Of a stretch of 64,000 nucleotides of DNA, positions 41,601 to 54,900 are shown one piece after another. How positions within the stretch are numbered: the first letter of the stretch is position 1; each line of letters begins with the position of its first letter. The notes below the pieces were generated by a model. It did not search any database. It was not told where the DNA came from and saw only the letters and a program-made list of their open reading frames with translations. The stretch spans positions 2,216,001 through 2,280,000 of the forward strand of contig JAPTOF010000010.1 in NCBI GenBank assembly GCA_028554755.1, read 5' to 3'. The position numbers and the translations under genes were made by a program. Source of the stretch: Cordia subcordata (taxonomy: Eukaryota; Streptophyta; Magnoliopsida; Boraginales; Cordiaceae).

Positions 41601-43248
41601 GTTATAAGACCTCTCTTAATTGGTAGTGAATTGTAATTGTATCTATCTTCATATGCAGTTCCAGCATATTTGCGGAGAGACTTGTAGCCTTCGCATGTGT
41701 TGAAGGGATTTTCTTTTCCGGAAGGTATGGCTTTATCTTTGTGTTTATTTTATATGATGTATATCTTTGGTATCAGTCAGGAAAAATAGACTGCTTCCAG
41801 TTGTTGATCTATATGAATCTTTATGAATGACTTGTATTTGGCCTAATGCCTGCTCTAGAGGTTCATTCTACATGTTATAATTGTTGCCCTTGTCAGCTTT
41901 TGTGCCATTTTCTGGCTTAAGAAGAGGGGACTGATGCCCGGCTTGACATTCTCAAATGAGCTTATCTCTAGAGATGAGGGTCTCCACTGTGACTTTGCTT
42001 GCCTTTTATACAGGTTGGTAATCATCAACTCTCTTGATGCTTGACTGGATACAAGAATTATTCCTCTTATTTCTCTTCTCTTACTCTTTCCTTTGGGAGA
42101 GGGAGAGAGGAGCAGATGGTTTGTGGCTCTACCGTGCAAAAGTCTAACTCAATCCTCTAATTTCTGTATGCAGCTTATTACGAAAGAAATTGGATTGGCA
42201 AAAAGTCCACCATATTGTTCACGAAGCGGTAGAAATTGAAACCCAGTTTGTTTGTGATGCCCTTCCTTGTGATCTGATAGGCATGAATTCAGCTTTAATG
42301 AGTCAGTATATTAAATTTGTTGCTGATCGTCTGCTGGTATGATATTCCATATTGTCCTTCTGTTGGTTATTTAGCAGATGCTGGTTATTGAGGTATGAGA
42401 GCTGAAAACATCAATTGTTTGCAATCCAGGTCGCCTTAGGATACCAGAAGAAATACAATGTAGAAAACCCCTTTGATTGGATGGAATTTATTTCTTTACA
42501 GTAAGTACTCATGTAACCAAAATTTCAAGTAGTGCATATTTGTTCGACTCATTGATTCTAATGGGACTACTTTTCGGCTATCGAGTGTAACTTGTTGAGG
42601 CCTTTCATAGCTTAGTTTGTTGCATTTAACTGTCATGCTAGATTCTAAAAGTGCCCACATGCTAATCAGTTGGACTGAGACTTACCACCATATAACTGCA
42701 TCACATATTGAAATTAATGGAAAAAGGTTTTATGCATCTGAGAGAGTGCTCTTTGAAGTTTGATTAGTAGTGTAATATAATATCATCATCGGGCATGACC
42801 TGAAGTAAGGATTAGTACATGTCTATCCTAATTTTTGACAAGATTAGTTGTTGAACCAATAAACGGAAAACATGATTTTTTTTTTTAATGTTTTTTCTTC
42901 TCTCTCCTTCTCTTTTTCTCTCCTCTGGGTGTTGAAGGATAAATATATTAGGTTTGAACTTCAGGTGACACTGGAATGCTTTTAAATCTTTTTGGACCCA
43001 TGAGCTTTTGACTTTTCATGTCAAGCATTACCTAATATGTGGTTGAGGTTTAAGGCACTATCCATATGCACTCAAGCATCGTTCATATCATCTAATATAC
43101 ATCTCAGACATTGATGTGTATTTGATGGAGCAGGGGAAAGGCTAACTTCTTTGAAAGAAGGGTGGGTGATTATCAAAAGGCTTCTGTTATGTCGAGCTTG
43201 AAAGACGGTTCAAAGAATTTTATCTTCAAATTGGACGAGGATTTCTAG
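38601..43248 (+). CDS. RNR2: Ribonucleotide reductase small subunit (R2)
   Basis: Carries the diiron-tyrosyl radical cofactor that, with the large R1 subunit, reduces ribonucleoside diphosphates to deoxy forms for DNA synthesis and repair. Nine exons, 38601-38751, 40237-40397, 40936-40984, 41073-41199, 41659-41724, 41897-42013, 42174-42336, 42430-42500 and 43134-43248, join in phase to 339 residues, the usual plant length. Expected iron ligands are present: D85 (SDGIVLE), E116 and H119 with the radical tyrosine Y123 (AMENIHSEMYSLL), E178 (CVEGIFFSG), and E212 and H215 (RDEGLHCDF). The C-terminus [11 protein letters not shown] is the tail that docks on R1. Start ATG 38601 has context AAAAATGGG. 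Arabidopsis has RNR2A, RNR2B and TSO2; the neighbours favour the RNR2A locus. Confidence 0.96.
38812..39030. repeat. Three-copy 79-bp tandem repeat in RNR2 intron 1
   Basis: TGCTTTGTGAAATTGAGCAT starts at 38812, 38891 and 38970, an exact 79-bp period. The following GGGGTTGT.TATATG and TAAAAA phrases are shared, and the third copy is truncated at about 39030. The first copy overlaps the open continuation of exon 1. Confidence 0.93.
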
Positions 43249-44329
43249 TCGTCTATCTGTTTTTGCTTCTTGCTGGTATCGCCTCAGGAAGGCGCATTAG
43301 ATTCAGTAACTCACAGAAATACTCGATTCATAGTAAATATCATTTTGATATGCTTCCAATTGCTGCCACGCCCCTGCATTTGGAACAAATTTATCTTTCA
43401 TATGTTAAGCTCTATGCAACTTGAGGCCATCATTGACAATTATGTACAATATTGGTGTGCCTAACTGCTCTTTTATCTGACTGGGGTTGTGTAATTGGTA
43501 GAAACATATATGTTAGTTCCTCTTATGCTTCTTTAGGTGAAAGGGCTCAATCATCATTTTGTTTGCACCTCAAGTCTACTTCTTTCTTTCTTTTTATCCA
43601 TTCCATCATGAATTACTTGTTAGGCTACACATTGAAAATGACATGAAATCTTTTTTATGCCCCCAAGCTTACGGATTTGGATCCCTTCATAACATATAAT
43701 GTTGTGAAACATATTTATGATGGTAAACTATCGAAATCATATTTCATTATTGTTACAACATTAGTTCACTGTTATTGGATTTTTGTTCAAGTCGTCGTGA
43801 TTACACATCGTGGTTGTATTTAGACATTTGATGTGGACAATTCTTCTAACCATAATCTGCTAATGCCCACTGAGGAGAGGAGTTAACAGCTGTCAGTAAA
43901 GTGCACTCGCAGCATCCACTAACTTTGCTGCCAAATAAGCCATGAATGCAGAATCTTGTTAGAACAATGGAAAAGGTCAATAGTGCAAAGAATTGTTCTA
44001 AGTTGAAAACTACTCATTCATGGCCTGCGTAAGCTATGATTGCTGCCGCAATGCTTCATCAAAAAGATAAGCATTACATCAATGATGTCTTGGCTTCTTG
44101 TTAAGGAGTTTCAAACTGTAGACAATGGACGCACTTGGCTATTGAACATGTCAACAATATTTTTAATGTCAATACATACAAATAAGATTGGGCAAGGTAA
44201 GATTGTTTACATACAAAAGAGTAATTTTATGTATTCAGGCAATTTAATATACGAAACTTTTGTTAATGCATGGGATTCAAATAAAGAGACTTCACAGCAG
44301 TTATCCATATATACAAAAAAGCAGTATTA

Positions 44330-44590
44330 AGCCCCCAGGGGCATAGGTGAGTTGGTAAGTGGCCAGGTGATTAGGGTGGTGACACCCTGACAACGCGGGA
44401 TCGAGTCCGTGTGGCGGCAGTACTCCGCTGAAATATTGCGGGGGCTGTTGCTGGATTTCCACGCCCGTTGGTCCTCTCCCTGGTCGGGCTGCCACTCACG
44501 CACATCCCTCGATTTACCTCCCGCCTGGTTAAGGGGCCTCTGGCCAGGTGGGATAGGGGTTCTCCTTTGGTTAACCCTTTTAAAAAAAAA
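44330..44590 (+). mobile_element. tRNA-derived SINE with target duplication
   Basis: AAAAAAGCAGTATTA at 44315-44329 is repeated exactly at 44591-44605 after a poly(A) tail. The left end of the insert has an RNA polymerase III A box (TAGGTGAGTTGG, 44344-44355) and B box (GGATCGAGTCC, 44398-44408, 10 of 11 to consensus). The insert is GC-rich against an AT-rich surround and about 260 bp long. Open frames across it on both strands are not coding. Confidence 0.88.
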
Positions 44591-46549
44591 AAAAAAGCAG
44601 TATTAGGTTTGATACACAAAACTCTTTATTATGCACGGAGTTCAAATAAGGGGACCTCACGACAGTTATCGCAAGATTGCTTGCTTGCTTGGGTGGGTGA
44701 ACTGATGTGGTCCCAGCAGGGTACTTTAATCTAAACCCTTTGTAGTTCTTGATTAACCAACATAATGCATGCACTAAAGTATACTTTATTAATAGTTTAG
44801 GACATTTTTCTTTTGATTTATACCTTATACTAGAGCTCATCATTCTTCTCAACATCATATTTGCTTGCATTTGTCGTCTTGGTTAAGGTGGTATGGCACT
44901 ATCCAACTGCCACCTCTGGGTCCACAGATGCAGCAATAGATACTTCTAAAGCTATAGCTGAGATGAATGCTTGCAGATTTGGCATTCTTAAACTAAAGTG
45001 ATGTAGGATGAAAGCTAAGGACGATAAGAACAAACTAACATGTCTATTTGTTAGTATGAAAGCTAAGGGCAATAAGAACAAAGTAACATGTCTAATCTGT
45101 TAATCTGTCAGTGTCCTTTAACTTAATTTCCTAGTTCAATTTTTATCTCCTTCAATCTTGACTAACGTACACCCTTTGAATGATTAAGTCATTTTTGTCG
45201 GTTTCGAGTATATGTATTGTTCTTGGTAAATATACGAGAGTTATGAAAATTGTATTATTTTAAAGTATATTGATCTACAAAATTATTTAAAGTATACCAA
45301 TATTTTTATTAATTTTGATGTTTGAAGCTATTTATCTCATGTTGACAAGGTACGCTAGACCTGACAATGATGATAGGCATGGTATAATCATTGAATTATA
45401 TACATGTGAAAATTTTAAACACAACTCCTTGCATCTCGGCTGACATTTATGACGATACCCTTGCACGTGGAGAAAGTCAATGAAATTCATCATGAAATAG
45501 ACAATTATCATCATCTCTATAAACATAGATAGACTAGGAAATAGAAATACCAATACATTTTAATGAGGAAAATCACCTGTTATGAGATTAATAATATTCA
45601 TTTATCCGAAACCAAAATGAACAAAAGGGAAAAAAAGAAATGAATTCAAAGCAAAACTAAAATGAATCTAAATTTAATTAGGCAGAGTTCACTTGTAAAA
45701 ATCTGCTTACTCTCGCCTTTTTTTTTTTTAATCTGTAGTCATTTATTTCTTCTTCTTCTATTTTCCTTCTTTAAATACCCTAATTTCTATTCCTGATGAG
45801 ATTTGAGCCCAAATAACTACTTACGAAAAGAGTAGTTTCAGTCATTTTAACTACTTCTTAATCCCAATATCGTTAACTTTTATAAAAAGTAATTATAAAA
45901 AGAGTAGTTTCAATCACTTTAATTATTTTTTAATTCTAATGTAGTTTTTTGGCAGGTAAGTGAGAACAGTATGGTCAACTTTTAGAAAAAGCATTATGAA
46001 ATTAACTTATAAGCCGTAGAGTTGTCACTAGTGTTCACCTACCAATACATCACAATCATGTACAAAACTACACTACAAAATAATAGTTGCCCCTTGGGGA
46101 AAGAAAGTCGCAAAAAAAGCAGCCTTCCCAATTTCCATACCTAAAGCAAATTCACCAGAATGCCAAATCTGATGGGGATGTCACCTTGTCATCATCTCTA
46201 CCTACCCCAAACCACTATAAGCTTAGATTCCCATTGACCCCATCAAAATTATAAAAAAAAAAAGTGTGATAGAGATTAAAAAAAAAAAAAGGACAGTTAG
46301 AGATTTGAATTATAGCATAAATCATGGTGTGTTATATTCTTAGCACTTGTGTCTTATTGGTTAATAATGCATTAGTCGTCATGGACTAATTGATAAACGC
46401 CCCCAAAATTAAAATCAAGCACAGCTTTACATCTCCTAATGAAAGGTCAGATAGTTACCAGGGATTTTGACACTGGGCCATGGAAATTAGGTGCACCATA
46501 TGGCATTATGAGTACTTTCATTATTGATCAACAAAAGTCAGAAGCATTT

Positions 46550-46730
46550 TCAATCTCATATTAGGTGTGTTTTTTTAAATTAACTGATCTAAAATGGTCT
46601 AAGTTATTAGTCAGAGTAGTCAATCTCATATTAGGCACGTCCCCTTAAATTAATTGGCCTAAAATAGTAAACAAGTTACTAGTTAGTGTGGTGCATCCCC
46701 TCAAATCAACTCCCCCAAAATAGTCAACTC
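46550..46730. repeat. Degenerate direct repeats of about 70 bp
   Basis: TCAATCTCATATTAGG begins at 46550 and again at 46620, followed in each case by a TTAAATTAA.TG..CTAAAAT phrase. Further decayed copies of the AAATTAACT..TTTAAAATG part occur near 46860, and of AAAGTCAGAAGCA near 46535 and 46990. It may be a remnant of an unrecognised repeat. Confidence 0.55.
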
Positions 46731-47032
46731 AAGCTTTGAACACCATTCTGTCATAACCTCGAACCCAAACCCCCAAACCCCCAAACCCCCGAGTTTGAAC
46801 CTCTAGGCTTGCGAGTAAGATTAGTGTTAGGCATGACTAATAACTACTTGAACCTTCAAATTAACTAGTTTAAAATGACCAACCCACCTAGATTATTTGT
46901 CATATCCATACCACTTCATTTATAAACAAGTCAGAATTTATTCTACAAACCAATGTGAAGATTATAGACGTACCAAAATTAGTTCGACGAAAGTCAGAAG
47001 CACTTTAATCTTACATTAAGTGCGTCAAATTT

Positions 47033-47033
<1 letters not shown>

Positions 47034-47074
<41 letters not shown>
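47034..47074. repeat. (AT)n(AC)n microsatellite
   Basis: About sixteen AT units run into four AC units. Intergenic. Confidence 0.92.
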
Positions 47075-47075
<1 letters not shown>

Positions 47076-48663
47076 TATAATACTCTATTCAAATATTTAG
47101 AACTAACAGTTCATGTTCAAGACGATGTTTGGAACTAGTAACTCCTGTTAAAAGATGTTGATATATGAATTTGTAGGCATAAGACGTATCAAAATTAGCT
47201 GGAGAATAATTAACTTTGCGACTCATTTGAACCCGAAAACCCTAATGAGTTTTCTTCCCTCAGAATATCTTTAACTTGTGTGTCTTAAAGAAGAATCATG
47301 GTCTCACAGCTTATCCACTCACTTTTGGTGAACCGTCCATGTATATTTCATCAATCCTTATTCAATCCAAATCCACAGAGACAGCAGCAAACCATTTCAT
47401 AATTGCACAACAAATGCATTTTTGTATGCATAATAAAGTATGTTGTGTGATTTGCTAATACATCCGATGTTGTTAATGCATACACTATTCAATTAACAAA
47501 TTCCAATAATTTTTTGGAGGACTAGTTTGTTGAGATTTTTTCCTTTTTCCTTTTTTTTTTGCCCTTTTTGAAAATTTTAACCAAAAAGATTAATTAATAT
47601 TCATATACATGGAGATGATTGTAAGGCACGCAACCAAGAATCAATAAAATTTAGTAAGTGATGCCCAACACCAAACAGAGTGATGCTTACCAGATCATGA
47701 ACTTCTTTAATTTGGATTATGTTAATATCACCAATTGAATCACTTGAACAACAACTAAAGAGAAAAAAAGATTAATGAAAATACAGTTGGATTTTGACAA
47801 TCAAAAGTCTAGAAATAATGCATAGCAAACTATTCTTTTTTAATACAAAATTTGCACCAGAAAAGATCGCATCAAAACTAATTTGAAATAATAGAAATTT
47901 TAATTTAACTATCCATGTGAAGACATAGTTTTAAGTCGATTAAAAAACAAATAATTTTTATAATAAAATGTGAAGAATTGTAAATTAATAAGTTCTAATT
48001 ATAACAAATCAATATTCAACGACTTCCATAATCACATGATTTCTTTCTTTCTTTTTTTTTTATAAAGTATGTGTGAAACTTAATTAGCGGAATCTGATCA
48101 CAGGACATTTGACAACACTTAACGACCAATTGATAAATCTCAAATAGAAGGACCAATCTCACAACCCAATTACCATTAAGACATTTAACTTAGAGTAAGA
48201 AGTTAGAGATCAAATTCGATTCTTGAATCACGTCGGACTCCAATTCTTGCCGCCGGAGCATATGGGAAAAAGTCACATAATCTATTTCTTGTCCTCACCC
48301 CAACCAAATTTTGCAACTTACAACTCATACTCCAATCCCATGTCCACCCGCACCTTACCCCCACCCCTCGGCCCCAACCCTTAACTTATTCTCCTAAGGC
48401 CCACCATGAGAGTTGAGTAGGACCGGCACCCACCGTGCACCCCAATATACGCACTCCAACTGGTCTTAACACCACACCAACCCATCATCATCACCACCTC
48501 CCACGCCCCTCGCCCACCCACCCCAAGACCCAAAACTTTCTGTCAAATTCCCACCGCTTCCCACCCTTCTTACAACCCCACGTAACACGCACAAGCACAC
48601 ACACACACACAGAGTAGCACACCTTCAAAAACACACACAAAATGAGACACTGCTGACATATTA

Positions 48664-48717
48664 ATGGAGTTATCCAAAGAGTGCAAAAACATCATAAGAC
48701 TCCAACTTTCTGGCTAA
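48664..48717 (+). other. Short upstream open frame 1 (17 codons) before MED33
   Basis: ATGGAGTTATCCAAAGAG opens MELSKECKNIIRLQLSG and stops at TAA 48715-48717. It looks like a decayed copy of the true MED33 start (MELATELECY). It would act as an upstream open frame only if transcription starts before 48664, which cannot be seen here. Confidence 0.55.
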
Positions 48718-48800
48718 TTCCAATGCTTCCCTACTTTTCCTTAGAACACACGCAGTAACACACCTCAAGAAACAAACAGAAGAACAGTGATAAACAATTA

Positions 48801-48815
48801 ATGGAGCTGGGGTAA
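48801..48815 (+). other. Minimal upstream open frame 2 (4 codons) before MED33
   Basis: ATGGAGCTGGGGTAA: the ATG is in the second copy of the leader duplication and is followed by a stop after MELG. It shares the ATGGAGCTGG start of MED33. Confidence 0.6.
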
Positions 48816-48940
48816 AGAGTGCTTTCAGCAGCACCTCTCCCACCCATCAAGACTCAAAACTTTCTTCATTTTCATAATAAACACACACAGTAGCGCACCA
48901 TCAGAAGCACGCAGTTGAAAGGAGTGATGAACCTGCTGTA

Positions 48941-51900
48941 ATGGAGCTGGCTACTGAATTAGAGTGCTATAACAACAGCAGTCTTTGGGACACTGTGGTT
49001 GAGCTAACTAAGGCTGCTCAAGAAAAGGGCACTGACCCTTTGCTTTGGGCAATGCAAGTGTCCTCAGTCTTGAGCTCAAATGGTGTTCCTTTACCTTCAG
49101 TTGAATTGGCCAACCTCTTAGTCTCTTACATTTGTTGGGATAATAATGTTCCTACGGCATGGAAGTTGTTAGAGAAAGCCTTGGCTCTCAAGATTCTTCA
49201 TCCTTTGCTTGTCCTTGCCTTGCTCTCTATAAGGTTTATCCTTTTCTCTCTTCTTTCTGATTATTTCTTAACCCTGTGACGATGTTTTATTTATTTATAT
49301 ATTCAGCCTTGTATGTGAAAATATTTCTTTTTCTCTTTTTTTTTTTATATATATGTGAAATGACAAGACCAGGAAGATGCCGGCTATGGTAACTGGCTTG
49401 CTTCTTTCATTCTTTAATTTGTTTTGTTTGTTTTATTTTGCAATTTGATGTAGATGATATTGGAGTTTGATATGAATGGTTGATTGGTTGATGTTTTATT
49501 CTATCTGTTATTTTTAGGGAAAATGTCAGGTCGGTCCCATTTCAGTTTTTGCGGGTCCCACGTGTGTTGTTTCTTTGTAGGAATGCTGCCTATCTCTAGA
49601 CATGATTTATGTCACCATTTGGTTCTTTGGTTTTGCCATCTCAAGGAGGCTAGATTTTGTGCTCATATGCAATCGTTTTATTTTATTGATGCTACCTGAC
49701 ATGGTATCTCTTAATAGTTGGACCAACATACATATCTGCAATGTTGTCATTTTATAAATGGCATTCATAGAATATAGGTAAAAGGGAAAATGGAGGTTTA
49801 ATTTGAAGAAGCTATATAAAGAGGATCTGAATCCAAATGACTTAATTCCATGGTTCATTGGCAATTTTTTTTTTTTTTTAAATGTGATGTACAACGTTCA
49901 CTGTCTCGAAAAACTGTAATCCAAGTTTTTGATTTGTGTTCAAGTGATTATGTTGGCATTAATGCCGACACATAAGACAAATTGATGTTCGCTTATCTAC
50001 TTTATATTTTTTGCCTTATGTGTGATTTGGTGCAGTGTAATGAGTACAGAGTGTTACGCTGAGTAGAATAATGAATGTTGCATGTTTTAAGCTGTTTATA
50101 TAGTTATGAGTAAACTAATTGCTAACTGGAACATGACGAATGTAATATTTTCAAGTCTTGGTGGGAAATCTCGTACAGTTACTAGTGAATGTATGAGCTC
50201 GAAAGTTTGATATGTCTGCTGTCAAATGTGTATTTGTTATCCATCAAGCATTCAATAAAATTTTTGTTGCAGAGAGATGATAAATTCCATCTGACGTATG
50301 GTTGCTTTCATACAGGGTCATTCCGAATAGGCATTTGAAGCCAGCACCTTATAGGATTTACATGGAACTTCTTAAGAGACATGCTTTCACTCTTAAGCAT
50401 CAAGTCAATATACTGAGCTATCAGAAGTAAGTACTTGATTTTGTGAGTGTCTTTTTTACTTTCATGGTCAACGCACTTAGTTACTGCCACCATTATTTCA
50501 TTTTTCTGGTCAAAGATCAATGACAGTTAATTCACTTCAATAAATCTATGTTATAACTTTTATTCTCGAAGTATATTACTGTTGTTGCTGTACAGTTGTC
50601 CTACTTGGAGAACGTTTTTGCACTTTCTGCCTTTAACAAAGTCCAGGCTGGGGATGCCAAAATTGTATCATTGTGCACACTAAAAAAATAAATAAGAAAC
50701 AGTTCTTGAACAGTAAACTTAATTTCAATTGGTATACTTCACAATATTGTATTGAGAATTGGGGAAATATGGATGTCAGGATTGCTTTGTTGGTCTGGCT
50801 GCAGTTCAACTGTAGAAAATCATATGTTTATCAAGGTTTCACCTGGACCAATATGACACCAAGGTTTCTCAGATAAGAGATACAGACTTATGAGCACAAA
50901 CATTTTGCGTCGGTTTTCTTTTATCCACCTAGATAATTGTTTTGTGAAGCGCGTTCATCACTGGTTGAGCTTTAGCATCGTAAAGTTTCTGGAAGATATC
51001 ATCATTGTTTTTCTTTCATAGGTTTATAAACCTGCTGAGTAATCAAGTTATTAGAGACCAAAGTTCTATGTGCTTGCTCCTGGGCATGAACATGTATACC
51101 AAGTACATTAGTGCTTTATTGTTTTCCAATAATGTGAGATCGCCATAGCCTTAGGATTAATCCAACCACCTATTGAGCACCATTTTAATCTGTCTCTTTC
51201 GTCCTGAATCCTGAGTCACTACCTGCAGAACCAGCGAAAAGGTTTGATGCCAAAATAGATATACTTATTTCCACCTTCTTCTTACCAAAATGTAGTATAT
51301 ATTAATTTTACAATATCCCTAGTCATACTTATGGTTATTAAAAGTCTAATCCTGATTCATTAGCAGACACCCTATCTTTTGCTTTTTCACTTCTTATTTC
51401 AACTTTGTAGTCATGACCTATGTTTTCCATACAGGACCAGGAATTTGTTGGATGCCGTTCTCTCTTTCTCCCAAGTATTTGGCCTGCAAGTGGATGAACC
51501 TGCCATTCTCTTGGTTGAAATCATCTTCTCAATTGTTTGGCAGTTACTTGATGCATCACTGGATGATGAAGGATTGCTGCAACTTACCCCAGATAAAAGA
51601 TCTAAGTGGCCAACCAAACCTTATGATATGGAAGTAGATGGTAATGATGAGATGAAGATTGCACATCAAGAAGGATTGAAGAGTATGAATACCAACATGG
51701 CAATTGAGGTGATCGGCCAATTTCTGCATAATAAAGTAACTTCCAGGATTCTTTACTTGGCTCGCCAAAACATGTTAGAACTTTATTCCTTTTATAATTT
51801 CTTTCCAGACTTTCTCTGTTTTCTCTTAGGGTCATATTTGATCTGTAATCATGCATAAATTCCTCTGAATATAGTATCTTCTCCAGATGTCAATATATAT

Positions 51901-54900
51901 TTTTGTAGAAGGTAATAGAGAAGAAACACCAAGCTAAAAATAAAAAAATAAAAAACCCCCAAGCTTGCAAAAGCTGAGTGTACTTCAGAAAAGGATGCTG
52001 GATGCCTGCTTGCATTTTTCTTTACTTTCCAGCCTTTTAGCTTCCATTTTCTTTACTTTTCAGGGTTTTCTTGGTCAGACATTATGTTGAATGTCTGCTA
52101 CCTGATTAATTATCTGCTTGTGCCTTCCAGGCCTACACTCTGGGAAAGTTTCCTTCAGAGATTTCAGCTTCTGATAACAAATTCGTCGGCACTGAGAAAT
52201 TCCAAAGTTGTGAGTCCAAAGGCTCTCAAGCAGTTAAGAGATATTCCAAAGATGATTTTGAAGCAATGCAAAATGAGTTCTTTTCAAGAGTTAGATTCTG
52301 TGGTGTCTGGGTCTCTGGCTTCTTGTGCTGGTCTTTGTCTTGGGACCAATCGTTCTGCTCTTTGGCTTCCTCTTGATCTTGTTATGGAAGATGCAATGGA
52401 CTCTTCACAAGTTAACGCAACAAGTGCCATTGAAATTGTTACTGGTGAAGTTATTTCCCATCGTGACGTTAAGGTATCAGCTAAAAGAGATAGCAACATA
52501 TTTATAAACTGTTGCCTAATAAATGAATCCTGAATTCAATGTTGCAGCTTTAGTGAAATCCCTGAAAGCAACCAATGGTTCCACTTGGCATGACATTTTC
52601 TTGGGACTTTGGATGGCGGCTCTACGTCTTGTCCAGAGGGTCAGAACTGAAAGCTTGTATTAGTTTACCTTGTTAGCAGATCAAAATTCTTCTGCCTTAT
52701 TTAGATGCATTAGCTGAAAATCTCGTGACCGGAGCTTATCTCTGGCTAATAAATTTTATTTTCTTAATTTGATTGAGTATTTAATTGCTTTTTGAATTAA
52801 ATTGTCTTGTAATTGGGCTTTAAGATTGTTAAACAATTCTAGGGATTGTCATCTGGATATGGTACAGCGAAAAACATATCAAAGGGTAAAATACTGAATA
52901 TGCTCATCCATGTAGAACCAGGGAAACAGATCTAACAATATAATTCTTTGACAGACAAAATGTTTAGGTCTAAATTGTCTGAAATGGTCATTAAGAGTCT
53001 TCATTCCTTAAGTCCACTCATGCTTTGAAAATCTTCAATGCCTAACCAACAATGCAATTGTTTCCAACATATGCTGTTTGTTCTTGGGGAGCATCATGCT
53101 AGGCTTGTGAGGATTTCATCTATATTTGCCGCATATAGAATTATTACTGACTGTACACTTATTGTCGTTTCATAAACTAGGAAAGGGATCCAATTGAAGG
53201 TCCTGTGCCTCGCCTGGATGCTCGCTTGTGCTTGTTGTTCTCTGTTACAGTTCTTGTGGTTGCCGATCTTATTGAGGAAGAGGAAGGTGCTCCAACTGAT
53301 GGGATTGAATGTGGTAGAGGCATTCTGTCTGGGGAACACATTCCTGGACAGTGTCACAAGGAGTTGGTTTCTAGTTTACAGAGCCTGGGTGATTATGAGA
53401 GCTTGCTAACCCCACCTCAGTCTGTTGTGTTCATGGCCAATCAGGCTGCTGCAAAGGCAATGATGTTTACATCAGGCATTAATGTTGGCGGCGCATACTC
53501 TGAGTGCATCGGCATGACAGATATGCCAACCAACTGTTGTAAGTAATTAATTAGTCTATTATTGAATCTTTATATAAGATTTCCAGTTTGAGGATTTGGT
53601 AAATCCAAACCACAAACTAAGCCTCATGTAACAATGTCAAATCAGTTATATGGATCCAACGGCACCACTCATTTTTGTCGAGAGTAATTATCTTTTTTTA
53701 GTTTCGGTGCACAAAATCCACAATATCTTTTTTTAGTGTTTTCATCAACTCCTCTTTGTCTCCCTCTATCTGTCTTACACCAGGCAATTTCCATACCTTC
53801 ACATCTGACAGGGGCTCTACTTATTTCTTCATATGATGTCCAAACCATTTCAAATGTTTTTTCTGATTTTGTCTTGACTCATCCCGTACAGTTTTCTTCA
53901 ATCACATTATTTCTTGTCCTATCCATTTTGGTATTGCTGCAGATCAACATGACTTTCTTTGTTATCTATGTTTGTTATCTAGGTCATTCACATCTTTTGG
54001 AAGTCCAGGGTACCTCAATCTTTTACTTTTCTTTTTTCAGGTGAAACAGGGTGGTCCCCTGGGCTTTTATTACTAAGTCAAAAAATTACAATCCAGGGTA
54101 CCTCAATCTGTACAATAAAGCTGATTTTGTGACTATTTTATCATACTTCCTTTCAGCCTCTTTTTCCTCTTCGTTTTCTTTTGGAGTGTGCGACATTCTT
54201 GATGTTCTTCTTCACTTTGCCAATCTCATCTTGATTCAATGTCTAACAGTAGCATCAATCTCATCATTCCTTATGTCATATATCCATATTAGGAGAGGAG
54301 ACACTTGGCTTCCCCACCTTTTCTCTTTCATTTTTATGAGAAAGCTGTCTATTTACTCTGATTTGGATTAATTAATATTATCTGTATGCAGCTGGAAACC
54401 TGCGCCATTTGATAGTGGAAGCTTGCCTTGCCAGAGGTTTACTGGATACATCTGCTTATTTCTGGCCAGGTTATGTGAATGGCTGCATCAGTCAATTGCC
54501 TCACAGTATGCCTACTCAGCTGCCTGGTTGGTCATCATTCATGAAGGGCGCACCACTTACTCCTGTTATGATAAATGCTTTAGTTTCAACACCTGCATCA
54601 AGGTATAAGTTAAAAACCTACTTAGTAGTCAATATAGTTAGTCTAACTGTTCATGTTTTATATTGTTTGAACTTCTTCCAATCCAAGCTTTACATAATTA
54701 TCTGGTGGACGTTTCATCTCTTTCAAGATCTCAGAGATCATGGTACTTAAAAGAAAACAAAAGATTATCAAGAAATGTAATAAAATATCTCATAGAGAAG
54801 TTGGTTGCCTTTAGTTACTAAATAATAAACACATTAGTGGTGACAGGGTAATAGGCGCAAGAAGAATGAAGTTTATGGAGATTATTAATCGTTGTGTCAT

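Larger units (their letters stand above)
43249..48525. other. Intergenic stretch between RNR2 and MED33
   Basis: The first part holds the RNR2 3' flank. A SINE lies at 44330-44590. A diverged direct repeat of about 72 bp lies at 45825-45960 (AAAAGAGTAGTTTCA twice). A degenerate family of about 70 bp lies at 46550-46730 (TCAATCTCATATTAGG at 46550 and 46620, with a weaker relative near 46990). An (AT)n(AC)n run spans 47034-47074. The stretch 48300-48525 is C-rich on this strand. No protein gene is supported. Confidence 0.55.
48526..48975 (+). repeat. Diverged three-copy tandem duplication of the MED33 leader and start codon
   Basis: Copies begin with an AGACYCMAAACTTTC-type phrase at 48526, 48697 and 48850. 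Each then has an AACACACRCAGTARCACACC-like phrase, a CA- and GA-rich part and a TAATGGAG start region at 48664, 48801 and 48941, and an AGAGTGC phrase follows each ATG. The ATG-to-ATG distances are 137 and 140 bases. Only the third ATG opens the long MED33 frame. Confidence 0.8.

Noticed and set aside
44301..44870. Open frames across the SINE, for example proline/arginine-rich frames
   Set aside because: They follow the GC-rich SINE body and its poly(A) tail, with no family similarity.
46755..46792. Telomere-like AAACCCCC repeats
   Set aside because: The unit is CCCCCAAA, not the plant CCCTAAA, with only about three copies.
52445..52533. Extension of MED33 exon 4 to a donor after GDVK at 52471
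   Set aside because: That donor leaves a complete codon and would put the next exon out of frame; the donor at 52445 restores phase and the family sequence.
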